Shown one piece after another: positions 54,131 through 62,533 of a DNA stretch of 64,000 bases (within the stretch, counting starts at the first letter, position 1; each line of letters begins with the position of its first letter). Source of the stretch: an uncultured Muribaculaceae bacterium (lineage in GTDB: Bacteria; Bacteroidota; Bacteroidia; Bacteroidales; Muribaculaceae); assembly GCA_944321875.1 (NCBI GenBank), contig CALUMX010000007.1, forward strand, positions 1 through 64,000. The letters are read 5' to 3'. The translations under genes and the position numbers were made by a program. The notes below the pieces were generated by a model. That model was not told the origin of the DNA and ran no database searches. It saw nothing but the letters and a program-made list of their open reading frames with translations.

Positions 54131-55405
54131 ATGCTACACGATATTTTCGACAGGGAGCATCTTTGGCATCCCTACACATCAACAATAGACCCCCTTCCCT
54201 CCTACATGGTGGAAAGCGCATCAGGAGTACGCATCCGCCTGGAAGACGGGACAGAACTTATTGACGGCATGTCGTCATGGTGGGCGGCCGTCCACGGCTA
54301 CAACCATCCTGTCATCAACGAGGCTGCCCGCCAGCAGCTCGACAGCATGTCGCACGTCATGTTCGGCGGCTTTACCCATCATCCGGCAGTCGAACTGGGC
54401 AAACTACTCCTGCAAGTACTTCCGCCCAACATGCACAACATCTTCTATGCCGACTCCGGTTCGGTAGCCGTAGAAGTGGCGATGAAAATGGCCATCCAGG
54501 CAGCCATCTGCAAGTCGGGCGACACAAAGAAAACGAATTTCATCACCATACGTTCGGGCTACCACGGCGATACGTGGAACGCCATGTCGGTCTGCGACCC
54601 CGTTACCGGCATGCACAGCCTGTTCGGTCCGGCTTTGTCGGCCCGCTATTTCGCTCCGTCGCCTTCGTGCGGCTTCTACGACGAGTGGGACCCTCATTGC
54701 ACGGATGAATTGGAAACACTCATCCGCGACCATGCCGACGAACTCGCCGGTATGATTCTCGAACCGGTCGTGCAAGGCGCCGGAGGCATGAAGTTCTATC
54801 ATCCCGAATACCTGAAAAAGGCCCGCGAACTTTGCGACCGCTACGGCCTCTACCTCGTATTTGACGAAATCGCCACAGGATTCGGCCGTACAGGCAAGCT
54901 CTTTGCATGGGAACACGCTGGCGTAATGCCCGACATCATGTGTATCGGCAAGGCGCTGACCGCCGGCTATATGACCATGAGCGCCGTAGCCACAACAAAG
55001 GACGTGGCCGACACCATTTCCCGAGGAGCGGCAGGAGTGCTGATGCACGGCCCTACATTCATGGGCAACCCGCTCGCCTGTGCCGTAGCCGTTGCCTCCA
55101 TCCGTCTGCTCCTCGACAGCAACTGGAAAGCGAATGTCGACCGCATTGAGGCGATGATGAAACGCCTGATGCCGGCAGCCCGGTCGTTCCCGTGCGTTGC
55201 CGACGTACGTGTGCTCGGAGCTATCGGCGTGATTGAGACAAAAGAACCGGTCGACGTGGGTCGCTTCCAGAAGCGTTGCGTTGCCGAAGGCATCTGGGTA
55301 CGCCCGTTCGGCACGCGCGTCTACATCATGCCACCGTTCATTATGAGCGACGAGGACTTGGAATTCCTCATCCGCAAACTTCTTTTGATTGTAAGCGAAC
55401 TATGA
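54131..55405 (+). CDS. bioA: Adenosylmethionine-8-amino-7-oxononanoate aminotransferase
   Basis: 424-residue PLP enzyme converting KAPA to DAPA with S-adenosylmethionine as amino donor. Signature HLWHPYTS at the N-terminus (binding region), [16 protein letters not shown], and the PLP lysine Lys274 in [35 protein letters not shown] precedes it. Start is the ATG at 54131, just after the promoter; an in-frame TTG at 54089 overlaps the -7 box. First gene of bioA-bioF-bioGC-bioD; its stop overlaps bioF by 4 nt. Confidence 0.97.
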   Translation: MLHDIFDREHLWHPYTSTIDPLPSYMVESASGVRIRLEDGTELIDGMSSWWAAVHGYNHPVINEAARQQLDSMSHVMFGGFTHHPAVELGKLLLQVLPPNMHNIFYADSGSVAVEVAMKMAIQAAICKSGDTKKTNFITIRSGYHGDTWNAMSVCDPVTGMHSLFGPALSARYFAPSPSCGFYDEWDPHCTDELETLIRDHADELAGMILEPVVQGAGGMKFYHPEYLKKARELCDRYGLYLVFDEIATGFGRTGKLFAWEHAGVMPDIMCIGKALTAGYMTMSAVATTKDVADTISRGAAGVLMHGPTFMGNPLACAVAVASIRLLLDSNWKANVDRIEAMMKRLMPAARSFPCVADVRVLGAIGVIETKEPVDVGRFQKRCVAEGIWVRPFGTRVYIMPPFIMSDEDLEFLIRKLLLIVSEL

Positions 55406-56532
55406 TGCAGCATTTCGAAAATACACTGGATGAGATTGCCCGGGCCGGCAACCTGAGAAGCATTCCGACAACAGCCGGAGAAGCCGGTTACGTCGACCTG
55501 ACTTCCAACGACTATATGGGTATCGCCGCCGACCGCCGGCTCTTTGACGAGTTTGTGGCCAACTGCGACTTCTCCAAGGTCTATCCGTCGGCCTCCGCCT
55601 CCCGTCTGCTGTCCCTGCATCAGGATGATTTTCTCGCATTGGAAAGCCTGCTGGCCTCGCTCTACGGCCGGGAAGCCCTGCTGTTCAACAGCGGCTACCA
55701 CGCCAACACGGGCATCGTCAGCGCCATCGCCGACAAGGATACGGTCATCATTGCCGACAAACTCGTGCATGCCAGCATCATCGACGGCATCATTCTCTCC
55801 CGTGCCCGCTTTGTGCGCTTCCGCCACAATGATTTCGACCAACTGGAGAAACTGCTGACTGAGCATTCCCGTCAGGCACAGCGCCTGCTGGTCATCGTTG
55901 AGTCCATCTACAGCATGGACGGCGACATTGCCGACCTGCCACGGCTCGTCGAACTGAAACGGAAATTTCCGCAGATGCTGCTCTACGTTGACGAGGCTCA
56001 CGGCTTCGGAGTCAGAGGCCGACAGGGTCTCGGCGTAGCGGAAGAAACCGGTACGATTCCCGACATTGACATCCTCGTCGGAACACTCGGGAAAGCGGCT
56101 GCCTCGTCGGGCGCATTCGTCATTACCTCCGAAATCATTAAAAAATTCTTAATAAACAAGGCCCGCAGTTTTATTTTTTCGACTGCACTATCGCCTTTTT
56201 CATGTTTATGGAGTAAATTTGTAATAGAAAAACTGGTGGGAATGCACGAAGAGCGGCGGCAACTGCTCGCCGTCAGCAATTTTCTCAACGAAAATTTTGC
56301 CCGCTACAACGGCAACATTCGCAGCCACTCGCAGATAGTTCCGCTCATTGTGGGCAACAGCCGGAAGGCTGTTGAGCTGTCAGGCTTCCTTAAAGAACAC
56401 CATATTCTCGCTTTGCCCATTCGGCGGCCGACTGTACCTCCGGGTACGGAACGGATTAGGTTCAGCATCTCGACACGCTTCACGATGGAGATGGCTGAGA
56501 AGCTGACTAACATAATAAACATGTATCTATGA
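55402..56532 (+). CDS. bioF: 8-amino-7-oxononanoate synthase
   Basis: 376-residue alpha-oxoamine synthase joining pimeloyl-thioester and alanine to KAPA. Visible motifs: [67 protein letters not shown], and PLP lysine Lys231 in [15 protein letters not shown]. The ATG at 55402 overlaps the bioA stop (ATGA); a second ATG follows immediately. The usual SxxxTG nucleotide-gripping serine region appears as SGSRLLSG-like SASRLLSL, a normal variant in this group. The 3' end overlaps the next gene by 4 nt. Confidence 0.95.
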   Translation: MMQHFENTLDEIARAGNLRSIPTTAGEAGYVDLTSNDYMGIAADRRLFDEFVANCDFSKVYPSASASRLLSLHQDDFLALESLLASLYGREALLFNSGYHANTGIVSAIADKDTVIIADKLVHASIIDGIILSRARFVRFRHNDFDQLEKLLTEHSRQAQRLLVIVESIYSMDGDIADLPRLVELKRKFPQMLLYVDEAHGFGVRGRQGLGVAEETGTIPDIDILVGTLGKAAASSGAFVITSEIIKKFLINKARSFIFSTALSPFSCLWSKFVIEKLVGMHEERRQLLAVSNFLNENFARYNGNIRSHSQIVPLIVGNSRKAVELSGFLKEHHILALPIRRPTVPPGTERIRFSISTRFTMEMAEKLTNIINMYL

Positions 56533-57923
56533 AACATCAATTTCTCAAAAGAAACGGAGACAACACGCTACTGCTGCTATTTGCCGGCTGGGGAATGGAC
56601 ACGCGTCCGTTTGCCGGCCTTGCCGACCTGCCGTCGGACGTAGCGGTGGCCTACGACTACTCCGACCGCAATTTTGAGAATCTATCCATAGAGGGCTACG
56701 ACAATCTGCTGGTCATCGCCTGGTCGTTCGGCGTATTTGCCGCATCCCGCTGGATGCAGACTTCACAGGTGAAACCGGCCGTTGCCATAGCCATCAACGG
56801 TACGCCGATGCCGGTCGACGACCGTAAAGGCATCCCTCACCGCATCTTCAACGCCACGCTCGACAACCTGTCTGAAAACTCGCTGTTGAAATTTTATGCC
56901 CGTATGTGCGGCTCCCGCCAGGCGTGCGACGCATTCCTGCAACAACGCCCGGAACGGTCTGTGGAGTCATTGCGCGAGGAACTGGAAGCCATCCGTGACG
57001 AGGCGGCTGCGACTCCAGCCCCGGAAAACGGATGGGACAAAGCCTATGTGGCTCTTAACGACCGCATCATTCCGCCCGACTGCCAGAAATGCTTCTGGAG
57101 CGAGGCTGACGTTCCGTTCCTGGAAATTGACGATGCCCACCTGCCGGCATTGTTCAACGACATCGTACGCACCTCCCTTGTCGACAAGGACCTGGTGAAG
57201 CAAAAGTTTGAGGCGGCATGGGACACTTACGACCGCTTCGCCCTGCCCCAACGCATCATTGCCGGCCGATTGCTTGAAAAATGGAAAGCGGCTGACTCGC
57301 GGAAAGGATGCTCCGTCTACGAAATCGGTTGTGGCACGGGACTGTTCACCAAACTCTACGTGCCCGAAATGCAACCGCAGGAGTTGTGCCTCAACGACAT
57401 TTCACGGGTTCCGGAACAGGAGTTCGAACAATTGCACCTTCCCTACACGCTCTTTATCGCCGACGGTGAGTGCAACTACCCGGAGCGCACGTTTGACCGC
57501 ATCGTATCGGCATCTGCCATGCAATGGTTTGAGAACATCCCCCGTTTTCTGACCTCTGCGGCAAGCCTGCTCAACCCTGACGGCCTGCTGGTGCTGTCGA
57601 CCTTTGCAGCCGACAACCTCGTAGAACTGCACCAGGCATCCCCTTTCTCGCTCAACTATCTCTCGCCCGCGCGGTGGGGGGAAGCGCTTGATTCGGCAGG
57701 ATTTACACCGCTGGAAATCAGCGACGAAAAAATTCAGATGACGTTTGACTCGCATCTCGACTTGCTTCGCAGCCTGAAGCAGACCGGCGTCAATGGCTTG
57801 CAGACTCCCCATCAGTCACCCGTAAAGATGGCCTCTACGCTCGCACGGACACTCCCGCGAACGGAAGAAGGAGCCTGCCAACTGACTTACAATCCTTTGT
57901 TTATTATAGCTAAGAAAAAATAA
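56529..57923 (+). CDS. bioC: BioG-BioC fusion: pimeloyl-ACP methyl esterase plus malonyl-ACP methyltransferase
   Basis: 464 residues in two modules. The N-terminal ~215 residues are a BioG (DUF452) esterase with nucleophile Ser66 (IAWSFGVFA) and candidate Asp178 (NDRIIPP) and His204 (DDAHLPALF) completing the triad. The C-terminal ~240 residues are a BioC class I methyltransferase with the SAM motif VYEIGCGTGLF (Glu265 onward), NDISRVP and SASAMQWFEN. BioC methylates the malonyl carboxyl to start pimelate synthesis on the fatty-acid machinery; BioG removes the methyl ester at the end. Fusing first and last steps in one chain is seen in Bacteroidota. Overlaps both neighbours (4 nt with bioF, 1 nt with bioD). 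Confidence 0.93.
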   Translation: MKHQFLKRNGDNTLLLLFAGWGMDTRPFAGLADLPSDVAVAYDYSDRNFENLSIEGYDNLLVIAWSFGVFAASRWMQTSQVKPAVAIAINGTPMPVDDRKGIPHRIFNATLDNLSENSLLKFYARMCGSRQACDAFLQQRPERSVESLREELEAIRDEAAATPAPENGWDKAYVALNDRIIPPDCQKCFWSEADVPFLEIDDAHLPALFNDIVRTSLVDKDLVKQKFEAAWDTYDRFALPQRIIAGRLLEKWKAADSRKGCSVYEIGCGTGLFTKLYVPEMQPQELCLNDISRVPEQEFEQLHLPYTLFIADGECNYPERTFDRIVSASAMQWFENIPRFLTSAASLLNPDGLLVLSTFAADNLVELHQASPFSLNYLSPARWGEALDSAGFTPLEISDEKIQMTFDSHLDLLRSLKQTGVNGLQTPHQSPVKMASTLARTLPRTEEGACQLTYNPLFIIAKKK

Positions 57924-58570
57924 TGACTATGAGTAATATATTATTTATCAGCGGAATAGGCACCAACGTGGGCAAAAGCTATGCCACCGGATGGCTTGCC
58001 AACTACCTTACAGACAAGGGGCATAAGGTAATGACTATCAAGATGATTCAAACCGGCGACGTCGGTTATTCGGAAGACATCGAGATACACCGCCGGCTGA
58101 TGAAGCTCCCTATTCTGCCCATTGACAAGGATTTCACGACAGCCCCGATTATCATGTCCTACCCGGCCTCTCCACACCTGGCCGCAAGAATCGACAAATG
58201 CGAAATCGACCTTTCGAAAATTGACCGTTCCGTCGAGAAACTCTCAGCCGACTACGACACGCTGCTGATGGAAGGTGCAGGCGGCCTGATGGTACCCATC
58301 ACGGAAGACTATCTGACCATCGACTACATCGCCGAGCATAAGCTGCCGCTTGTGCTTGTCACCAACGGACAGCTGGGCTCCATCAACCATACGCTTCTCT
58401 CGCTGGAAGCCATCAGCTCACGCGGAATAAGCCTGCCCTACGTAATCTACAATCCATTCTTCGACGAGGATAAAATCATTGCCGAGGAAAATATGAATTA
58501 TTTCAGGCAGCTTATCGGAAAGAAATATCCGGACACCGAACTACTTATTATGAATGAAACAACCGTTTAA
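57923..58570 (+). CDS. bioD: Dethiobiotin synthetase
   Basis: 215-residue ATP-dependent enzyme closing the ureido ring on DAPA with CO2. P-loop ISGIGTNVGKSYATG at the N-terminus (first Gly-x-Gly-Thr-x-x-Gly-Lys-Ser), MIQTGD (KxxQTG motif), and MEGAGGLMVPI for the second substrate loop. The ATG overlaps the bioGC stop by one base. bioB (biotin synthase) is not in the window, so the last step is encoded elsewhere. The next gene starts directly after its stop. Confidence 0.95.
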   Translation: MTMSNILFISGIGTNVGKSYATGWLANYLTDKGHKVMTIKMIQTGDVGYSEDIEIHRRLMKLPILPIDKDFTTAPIIMSYPASPHLAARIDKCEIDLSKIDRSVEKLSADYDTLLMEGAGGLMVPITEDYLTIDYIAEHKLPLVLVTNGQLGSINHTLLSLEAISSRGISLPYVIYNPFFDEDKIIAEENMNYFRQLIGKKYPDTELLIMNETTV

Positions 58571-59215
58571 ATGATTTCTCCCAGATTCACACTTGCCATA
58601 AACAAAGAAGAATTAGCCGAACTCGAACGCGTTGAGTTTCCGGGTGTCATCAGCGTGGTCAACACCAGCGCTGAGGCCCGAAAAGCCGTCAACATACTGA
58701 AAAAATATCCCATTCTCGGATTTGATACGGAATCACGCCCCACGTTCAAGAAAGGCGTGCCCATCCGCGTATCGCTGGTGCAGATTTCTGCCGACGACGT
58801 GTGCTTCCTTTTCCGCATCCGGAAGATTGGCGACCTGGAGCCGCTGCGCGAACTCATCGAAGACCCCAACATCCTGAAAATCGGACTGTCGCTCCACGAT
58901 GATTTCAACAACCTCGGCCACAACTACACATTCGCACCGAAGGGATTCGTCGACCTCCAGAAGCTCGTCCCGTCCTACCAGTTTGCCAACACGAGCCTGC
59001 AGAAGATTTACGCCATCGTCTTCGGACAGCGCATCTCAAAGAGCCAGCAACTCTCCAACTGGGACGCTGAAGAGCTGTCGCCCGCCCAGCAGAGCTACGC
59101 CGCCATTGACGCGTGGGCATGCATCCGAATTTACAAGCAGCTGACATCGGGACAGTTCAACCCCAACGACTCAAAGTACAAACAATATCCGATAGTAACA
59201 GAAAATGAAAATTAA
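58571..59215 (+). CDS. DEDD-type 3'-5' exonuclease
   Basis: 214 residues with the RNase D/WRN-type exonuclease fold. Exo I is ILGFDTESRP (Asp, Glu), Exo II is KIGLSLHDDFNNLG, and Exo III is SYAAIDAWACIRIY (YxxxD form). All four acidic residues are present, so it should be active; RNA or DNA substrate unknown, since no HRDC domain is attached. It starts at the base after the bioD stop and is probably in the biotin transcript, although no biotin function is evident. Confidence 0.88.
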   Translation: MISPRFTLAINKEELAELERVEFPGVISVVNTSAEARKAVNILKKYPILGFDTESRPTFKKGVPIRVSLVQISADDVCFLFRIRKIGDLEPLRELIEDPNILKIGLSLHDDFNNLGHNYTFAPKGFVDLQKLVPSYQFANTSLQKIYAIVFGQRISKSQQLSNWDAEELSPAQQSYAAIDAWACIRIYKQLTSGQFNPNDSKYKQYPIVTENEN

Positions 59216-59444
59216 GAAATCCACCTTTCTCCCGGCAGTGCTCTTCATCTACCTGCTGGTCATGGCCTACATCGGCCGGGGCATGTATTTCCGCGGAGAA
59301 TATTTCAACTACTTTGCCATTTTCGGCGTGTCGCTGTTGGTCATCATCCTGCTTCACTTCTCGCTCAAGAAAAAAGAACGGATGAAAGCCATGCGCGAAA
59401 AAGAAAAAGAAGACAGCAAAAACGGAGAAAAAGCACAATCCTAA
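59205..59444 (+). CDS. Small two-helix membrane protein
   Basis: 79 residues: two hydrophobic helices (about 8-27 and 36-54) with a short GRGMYFRGEYF loop, then a strongly charged Lys/Glu-rich tail (KKKERMKAMREKEKED). Overlaps the exonuclease gene by 11 nt. The stop codon lies in the loop of the terminator hairpin at 59430-59457, so this is the end of the biotin run. Unknown function. Confidence 0.75.
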   Translation: MKIKKSTFLPAVLFIYLLVMAYIGRGMYFRGEYFNYFAIFGVSLLVIILLHFSLKKKERMKAMREKEKEDSKNGEKAQS

Positions 59445-59462
59445 AGGGTTGTGCTTTTTTTT
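59430..59462 (+). terminator. Terminator ending the biotin run
   Basis: 12-bp stem with one G-T pair (59430-59441 / 59446-59457) followed by an 8-nt T run. The left arm is the 3' end of the small membrane-protein gene and the stop codon is in the loop. Confidence 0.85.
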
Positions 59463-59534
59463 AAGAAGCTGTTTAAATTTTATTCGTAATAGATTTGAGA
59501 ATTATTTTCCCATAAAATTTAAACAGCTTCTTAA
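59461..59534. mobile_element. 74-bp MITE-like perfect inverted-repeat element
   Basis: Two perfectly complementary 22-nt arms (59461-59482 and 59513-59534; TTAAGAAGCTGTTTAAATTTTA and its reverse complement) flank a 30-nt centre. Outermost TTAA could be a target duplication, leaving ends GAAGCTG...CAGCTTC. This size and symmetry suggest a non-autonomous transposon end pair (IS5-like target choice is a guess). It is not needed as a terminator because one directly precedes it. Confidence 0.5.
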
Positions 59535-59542
59535 AATTTTGT

Positions 59543-59573
59543 TTTGTTATATCTCTACAAATCATTATTTTTG
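59543..59573 (+). promoter_or_regulatory. Promoter of the phosphohexomutase gene
   Basis: TTTG (59543-59546), 19-nt spacer, TATTTTTG (59566-59573), exact consensus, with the ATG 35 nt downstream. It lies only 8 bp right of the inverted-repeat element. Confidence 0.75.
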
Positions 59574-59608
59574 CCATCAGTATATTATTAACAAACCTTA
59601 CTATAGAT

Positions 59609-61354
59609 ATGGATAACGAACTTCTTAAACAAGTGACCGAAAAAGCGAACAAATGGCTCGGCACTGAGTACGACGAAGAAACACGTGCTGCAGTCAAGGC
59701 CATGCTCGAGAACGAAGACAAAACCGAGCTTATCGAATGCTTCTATAAAGATCTCGAATTCGGCACTGGCGGTCTGCGCGGTATTATGGGCGCAGGCACA
59801 AACCGTATGAACATTTACACTGTTGGTGCTGCAACTCAAGGCTTGGCAAACTATCTGAAGGTTGCCTTTGCTGAACTTCCTGAAATCAAAGTTGTCGTAG
59901 GCCACGACGTGCGCAACAACAGCCGCAAGTTTGCGGAAATCGTAGCCAACATCTTCTCGGCCAACGGCATTAAGGTATATCTCTTCGACTCTTGTCGTCC
60001 TACTCCGGAAATGTCATTCGCCATCCGTCACCTCGGTTGCCAGAGCGGTGTAATCATCACAGCTTCCCACAACCCGAAGGAATACAACGGCTACAAGGCT
60101 TACTGGAACGACGGTGCGCAAATGATTGCTCCTCACGACGTCAACACTATCAAGTATGTGAACGAAGTGACAAGCGTCAGCGAAATCAAATTTGAGGGCG
60201 ATCCTTCCAAGATTGAAATCATTGGTGAGAACATCGACTCAATCTATCTGGAGAAAATCAAGGGTCTTTCAATGAGCCCGGAAGCGATTGCAAAGCACCA
60301 CGACATGAAGATTGTCTACACTCCGATTCACGGTACTGGCGGCAAGCTCATCCCTCGTTCACTTCGCAACTTCGGCTTCACCAACATCATCAACGTTCCG
60401 GAACAGGACATTGAGAGCGGTGATTTCCCGACGGTAGCTTCTCCAAACCCGGAAGAACCTTCTGCAATGGCTATGGGTATCGCCAAAGCAAAGGAAACAG
60501 GCGCTGAAATCGTTTTGGCTTCCGACCCTGACGCTGACCGCATCGGATTGGTTATCCGCGACAAGAAGGGCGAATATGTGCTCATCAACGGTAACCAGAT
60601 TGTTCTCATCTTCCTCAACTACCTCATGACCCGCAACGCCGAACTCGGCCGTCTGACAGGCAACGAGTATGTAGTGAAGACAATCGTAACAACTGAGACA
60701 ATCAAGCGCATCGCTGAGGCTCAGCACATCAAGATGTACGACTGCTACACAGGCTTCAAATGGATTGCCAACGTAATGCGTGAGAACGAAGGCAAGGCTC
60801 GCTACCTCGGTGGCGGTGAGGAAAGCTACGGCTTCCTTTGCCAGGACTTCGTCCGCGACAAGGACTCCGTTTCAGCCATCTCCATCATGGCAGAAATCGC
60901 TGCTTGGGCTAAGGAAAAGGGTCTGACAATGATTGACATGCTTCAGGACATCTACTTGAAGTACGGTTTCTCTCGCGAAAAGGGCATCTCCCTCGTACGC
61001 AAAGGCAAATCAGGTGCTGAGGAAATCATCGCCATCATGAAGCAATTCCGCGAGAATCCGCCGAAGCAACTTGCCGGTGCTGACGTAGTAACCGTAAAGG
61101 ACTATCAGACACTCGTCAAGACAGACTGCACAACAGGTGCTACTGAGAAACTCGACATGCCGACAACATCCAACGTACTTCAATACTTCACCAACGACGG
61201 TACGAAGATTTCCATCCGTCCGTCAGGAACAGAACCTAAGATTAAGTTCTACATCGAGGTACGCGACAACATGGCAAACGCAGCCGACTACGATGCAGCT
61301 ATCGAGCGTGCCGACGCTAAAATCGCAACTATCTGCAAGGAACTGGGCATCTAA
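59609..61354 (+). CDS. Phosphoglucomutase/phosphomannomutase family enzyme
   Basis: 581-residue alpha-D-phosphohexomutase interconverting 1- and 6-phosphates of hexoses (phosphopentomutase activity is also possible). Domain I has the phosphoserine loop TASHNPKEYNGYK (Ser153). Domain II has the Mg2+ loop DPDADR (Asp306, Asp308, Asp310). Domain III has the sugar-specificity loop GGGEESYGF, and domain IV the phosphate loop RPSGTEPKIKFYIEV. Length matches the PgcA/PGM2-like subgroup (about 580) rather than short PMM/GlmM. The GEESYG form favours glucose-1,6-type substrates. Very even codon use suggests high expression. Confidence 0.93.
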   Translation: MDNELLKQVTEKANKWLGTEYDEETRAAVKAMLENEDKTELIECFYKDLEFGTGGLRGIMGAGTNRMNIYTVGAATQGLANYLKVAFAELPEIKVVVGHDVRNNSRKFAEIVANIFSANGIKVYLFDSCRPTPEMSFAIRHLGCQSGVIITASHNPKEYNGYKAYWNDGAQMIAPHDVNTIKYVNEVTSVSEIKFEGDPSKIEIIGENIDSIYLEKIKGLSMSPEAIAKHHDMKIVYTPIHGTGGKLIPRSLRNFGFTNIINVPEQDIESGDFPTVASPNPEEPSAMAMGIAKAKETGAEIVLASDPDADRIGLVIRDKKGEYVLINGNQIVLIFLNYLMTRNAELGRLTGNEYVVKTIVTTETIKRIAEAQHIKMYDCYTGFKWIANVMRENEGKARYLGGGEESYGFLCQDFVRDKDSVSAISIMAEIAAWAKEKGLTMIDMLQDIYLKYGFSREKGISLVRKGKSGAEEIIAIMKQFRENPPKQLAGADVVTVKDYQTLVKTDCTTGATEKLDMPTTSNVLQYFTNDGTKISIRPSGTEPKIKFYIEVRDNMANAADYDAAIERADAKIATICKELGI

Positions 61355-61379
61355 TCCCACTCCTCCCTGCATAACCGAC

Positions 61380-61415
61380 AACGGGGCCGCCTCCATCGAG
61401 GCAGCCCCGTTTCTT
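61380..61415 (+). terminator. Phosphohexomutase terminator
   Basis: 8-bp plus 5-bp stem with one mismatch (61380-61387, 61389-61393 / 61398-61402, 61404-61411), loop CATC, then TCTTTT. Confidence 0.8.
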
Positions 61416-61443
61416 TTGGCTCGATTTAGACCAAACATATTTT

Positions 61444-62310
61444 CTATTCCGGCTGTTCGAGAGCCATAAGAATCTTCTTCCATCCCAAATATACCAACAG
61501 AATACCCGGAATATAAACATACGGATAAAGCATATCAATTACCGGTATCATATTGAAGAAGGAACCGACCATGAAAAGGATGACACTGACAGTCAACAGG
61601 CTAAAACCTGAACGCGCATTCTCGCCCAATGACTCGGATTTCTTCATATTATTGTATGCCATAATTTCCACGATAAAGACACCCATCCAAAACAGGCTTA
61701 TTAAAATATCACCAGCCAGAGGAATCAAACCCACCGGCCAACTCAATACCACCACAATCATATTGATTATCATAGCAGTCTTCAAAAGGCCAAATCCTTT
61801 CTTCATCTTCTCATCCCAATCCAACTTGAGACACTTGAGAACACCAACCATAAAAAGAATTGCGCCCACAAGGGAAAGAATGGAAGTGGCAACCATGTCA
61901 CCTACGGCATCATAAACCCTCAACAAACCGGCAAATAAAATCACGGCAAGGAACGGCGCTACCGGCTGACTCCATGTAATCTGCAAACAATTCTTTCCAA
62001 GGAAGAATGCTACCAGGAAAAGAATTATCGCCAATATATTCAACCATCCTGGTATCATCGGCACAAAATCCAACAATGACAATAAAACACCAACTCCCAC
62101 AATAATTACATAATGGAGAGGCAATTCCTTTTCTGACATATAAAACACAATCAAAGCATGCACTACTCCCACAAGTCCCGCAATCTCACAAATTGCTGCT
62201 GGAATATTAAACGTCGGGAACAATGAAAAACTCGGTATTAACGCAAGCACAAGCAACAGCAATGAAAATTGCATTTGCAAAAACAATTGTTTTTTCTTTG
62301 TAAGTTCCAT
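61444..62310 (-). CDS. Multi-helix membrane protein, unknown
   Basis: 288 residues with about eight to nine hydrophobic helices and few charged loops (FYMSEKELPLHY, KLDWDEKMKKGFG, NNMKKSESLGENARSG). No family recognised; resemblance to general small-molecule or DUF-type membrane proteins is too weak to use. Monocistronic, convergent with the phosphohexomutase gene. The 5' flank 62311-62460 is AT-rich with no strong promoter match. Confidence 0.7.
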   Translation of the reverse strand: MELTKKKQLFLQMQFSLLLLVLALIPSFSLFPTFNIPAAICEIAGLVGVVHALIVFYMSEKELPLHYVIIVGVGVLLSLLDFVPMIPGWLNILAIILFLVAFFLGKNCLQITWSQPVAPFLAVILFAGLLRVYDAVGDMVATSILSLVGAILFMVGVLKCLKLDWDEKMKKGFGLLKTAMIINMIVVVLSWPVGLIPLAGDILISLFWMGVFIVEIMAYNNMKKSESLGENARSGFSLLTVSVILFMVGSFFNMIPVIDMLYPYVYIPGILLVYLGWKKILMALEQPE

Positions 62311-62463
62311 AGATACAATATATTAAAGGTTTAACATAATAGTTTCACATGATTGGATTCGCATTTCACAAAAGTTTCCCTCATTTTCAAAGATACACAT
62401 ATTTTCCAAAATTCACAAATATTAATAGAATAAACATTAATCATGCATTCATATTTTAACACA

Positions 62464-62495
62464 AAAGCGCCTGTACCGTCTGGTACAGGCGCTTT
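62464..62495 (-). terminator. Terminator of the cleaved-adhesin gene
   Basis: Perfect 14-bp stem with a 4-nt loop (62464-62477 / 62482-62495), followed on the minus strand by a short T tract, 38 nt past the stop. Confidence 0.8.
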
Positions 62496-62533
62496 ATTTA
62501 TAGCCTCAAAAGGCTTTATATTGGTGCCCTGTC

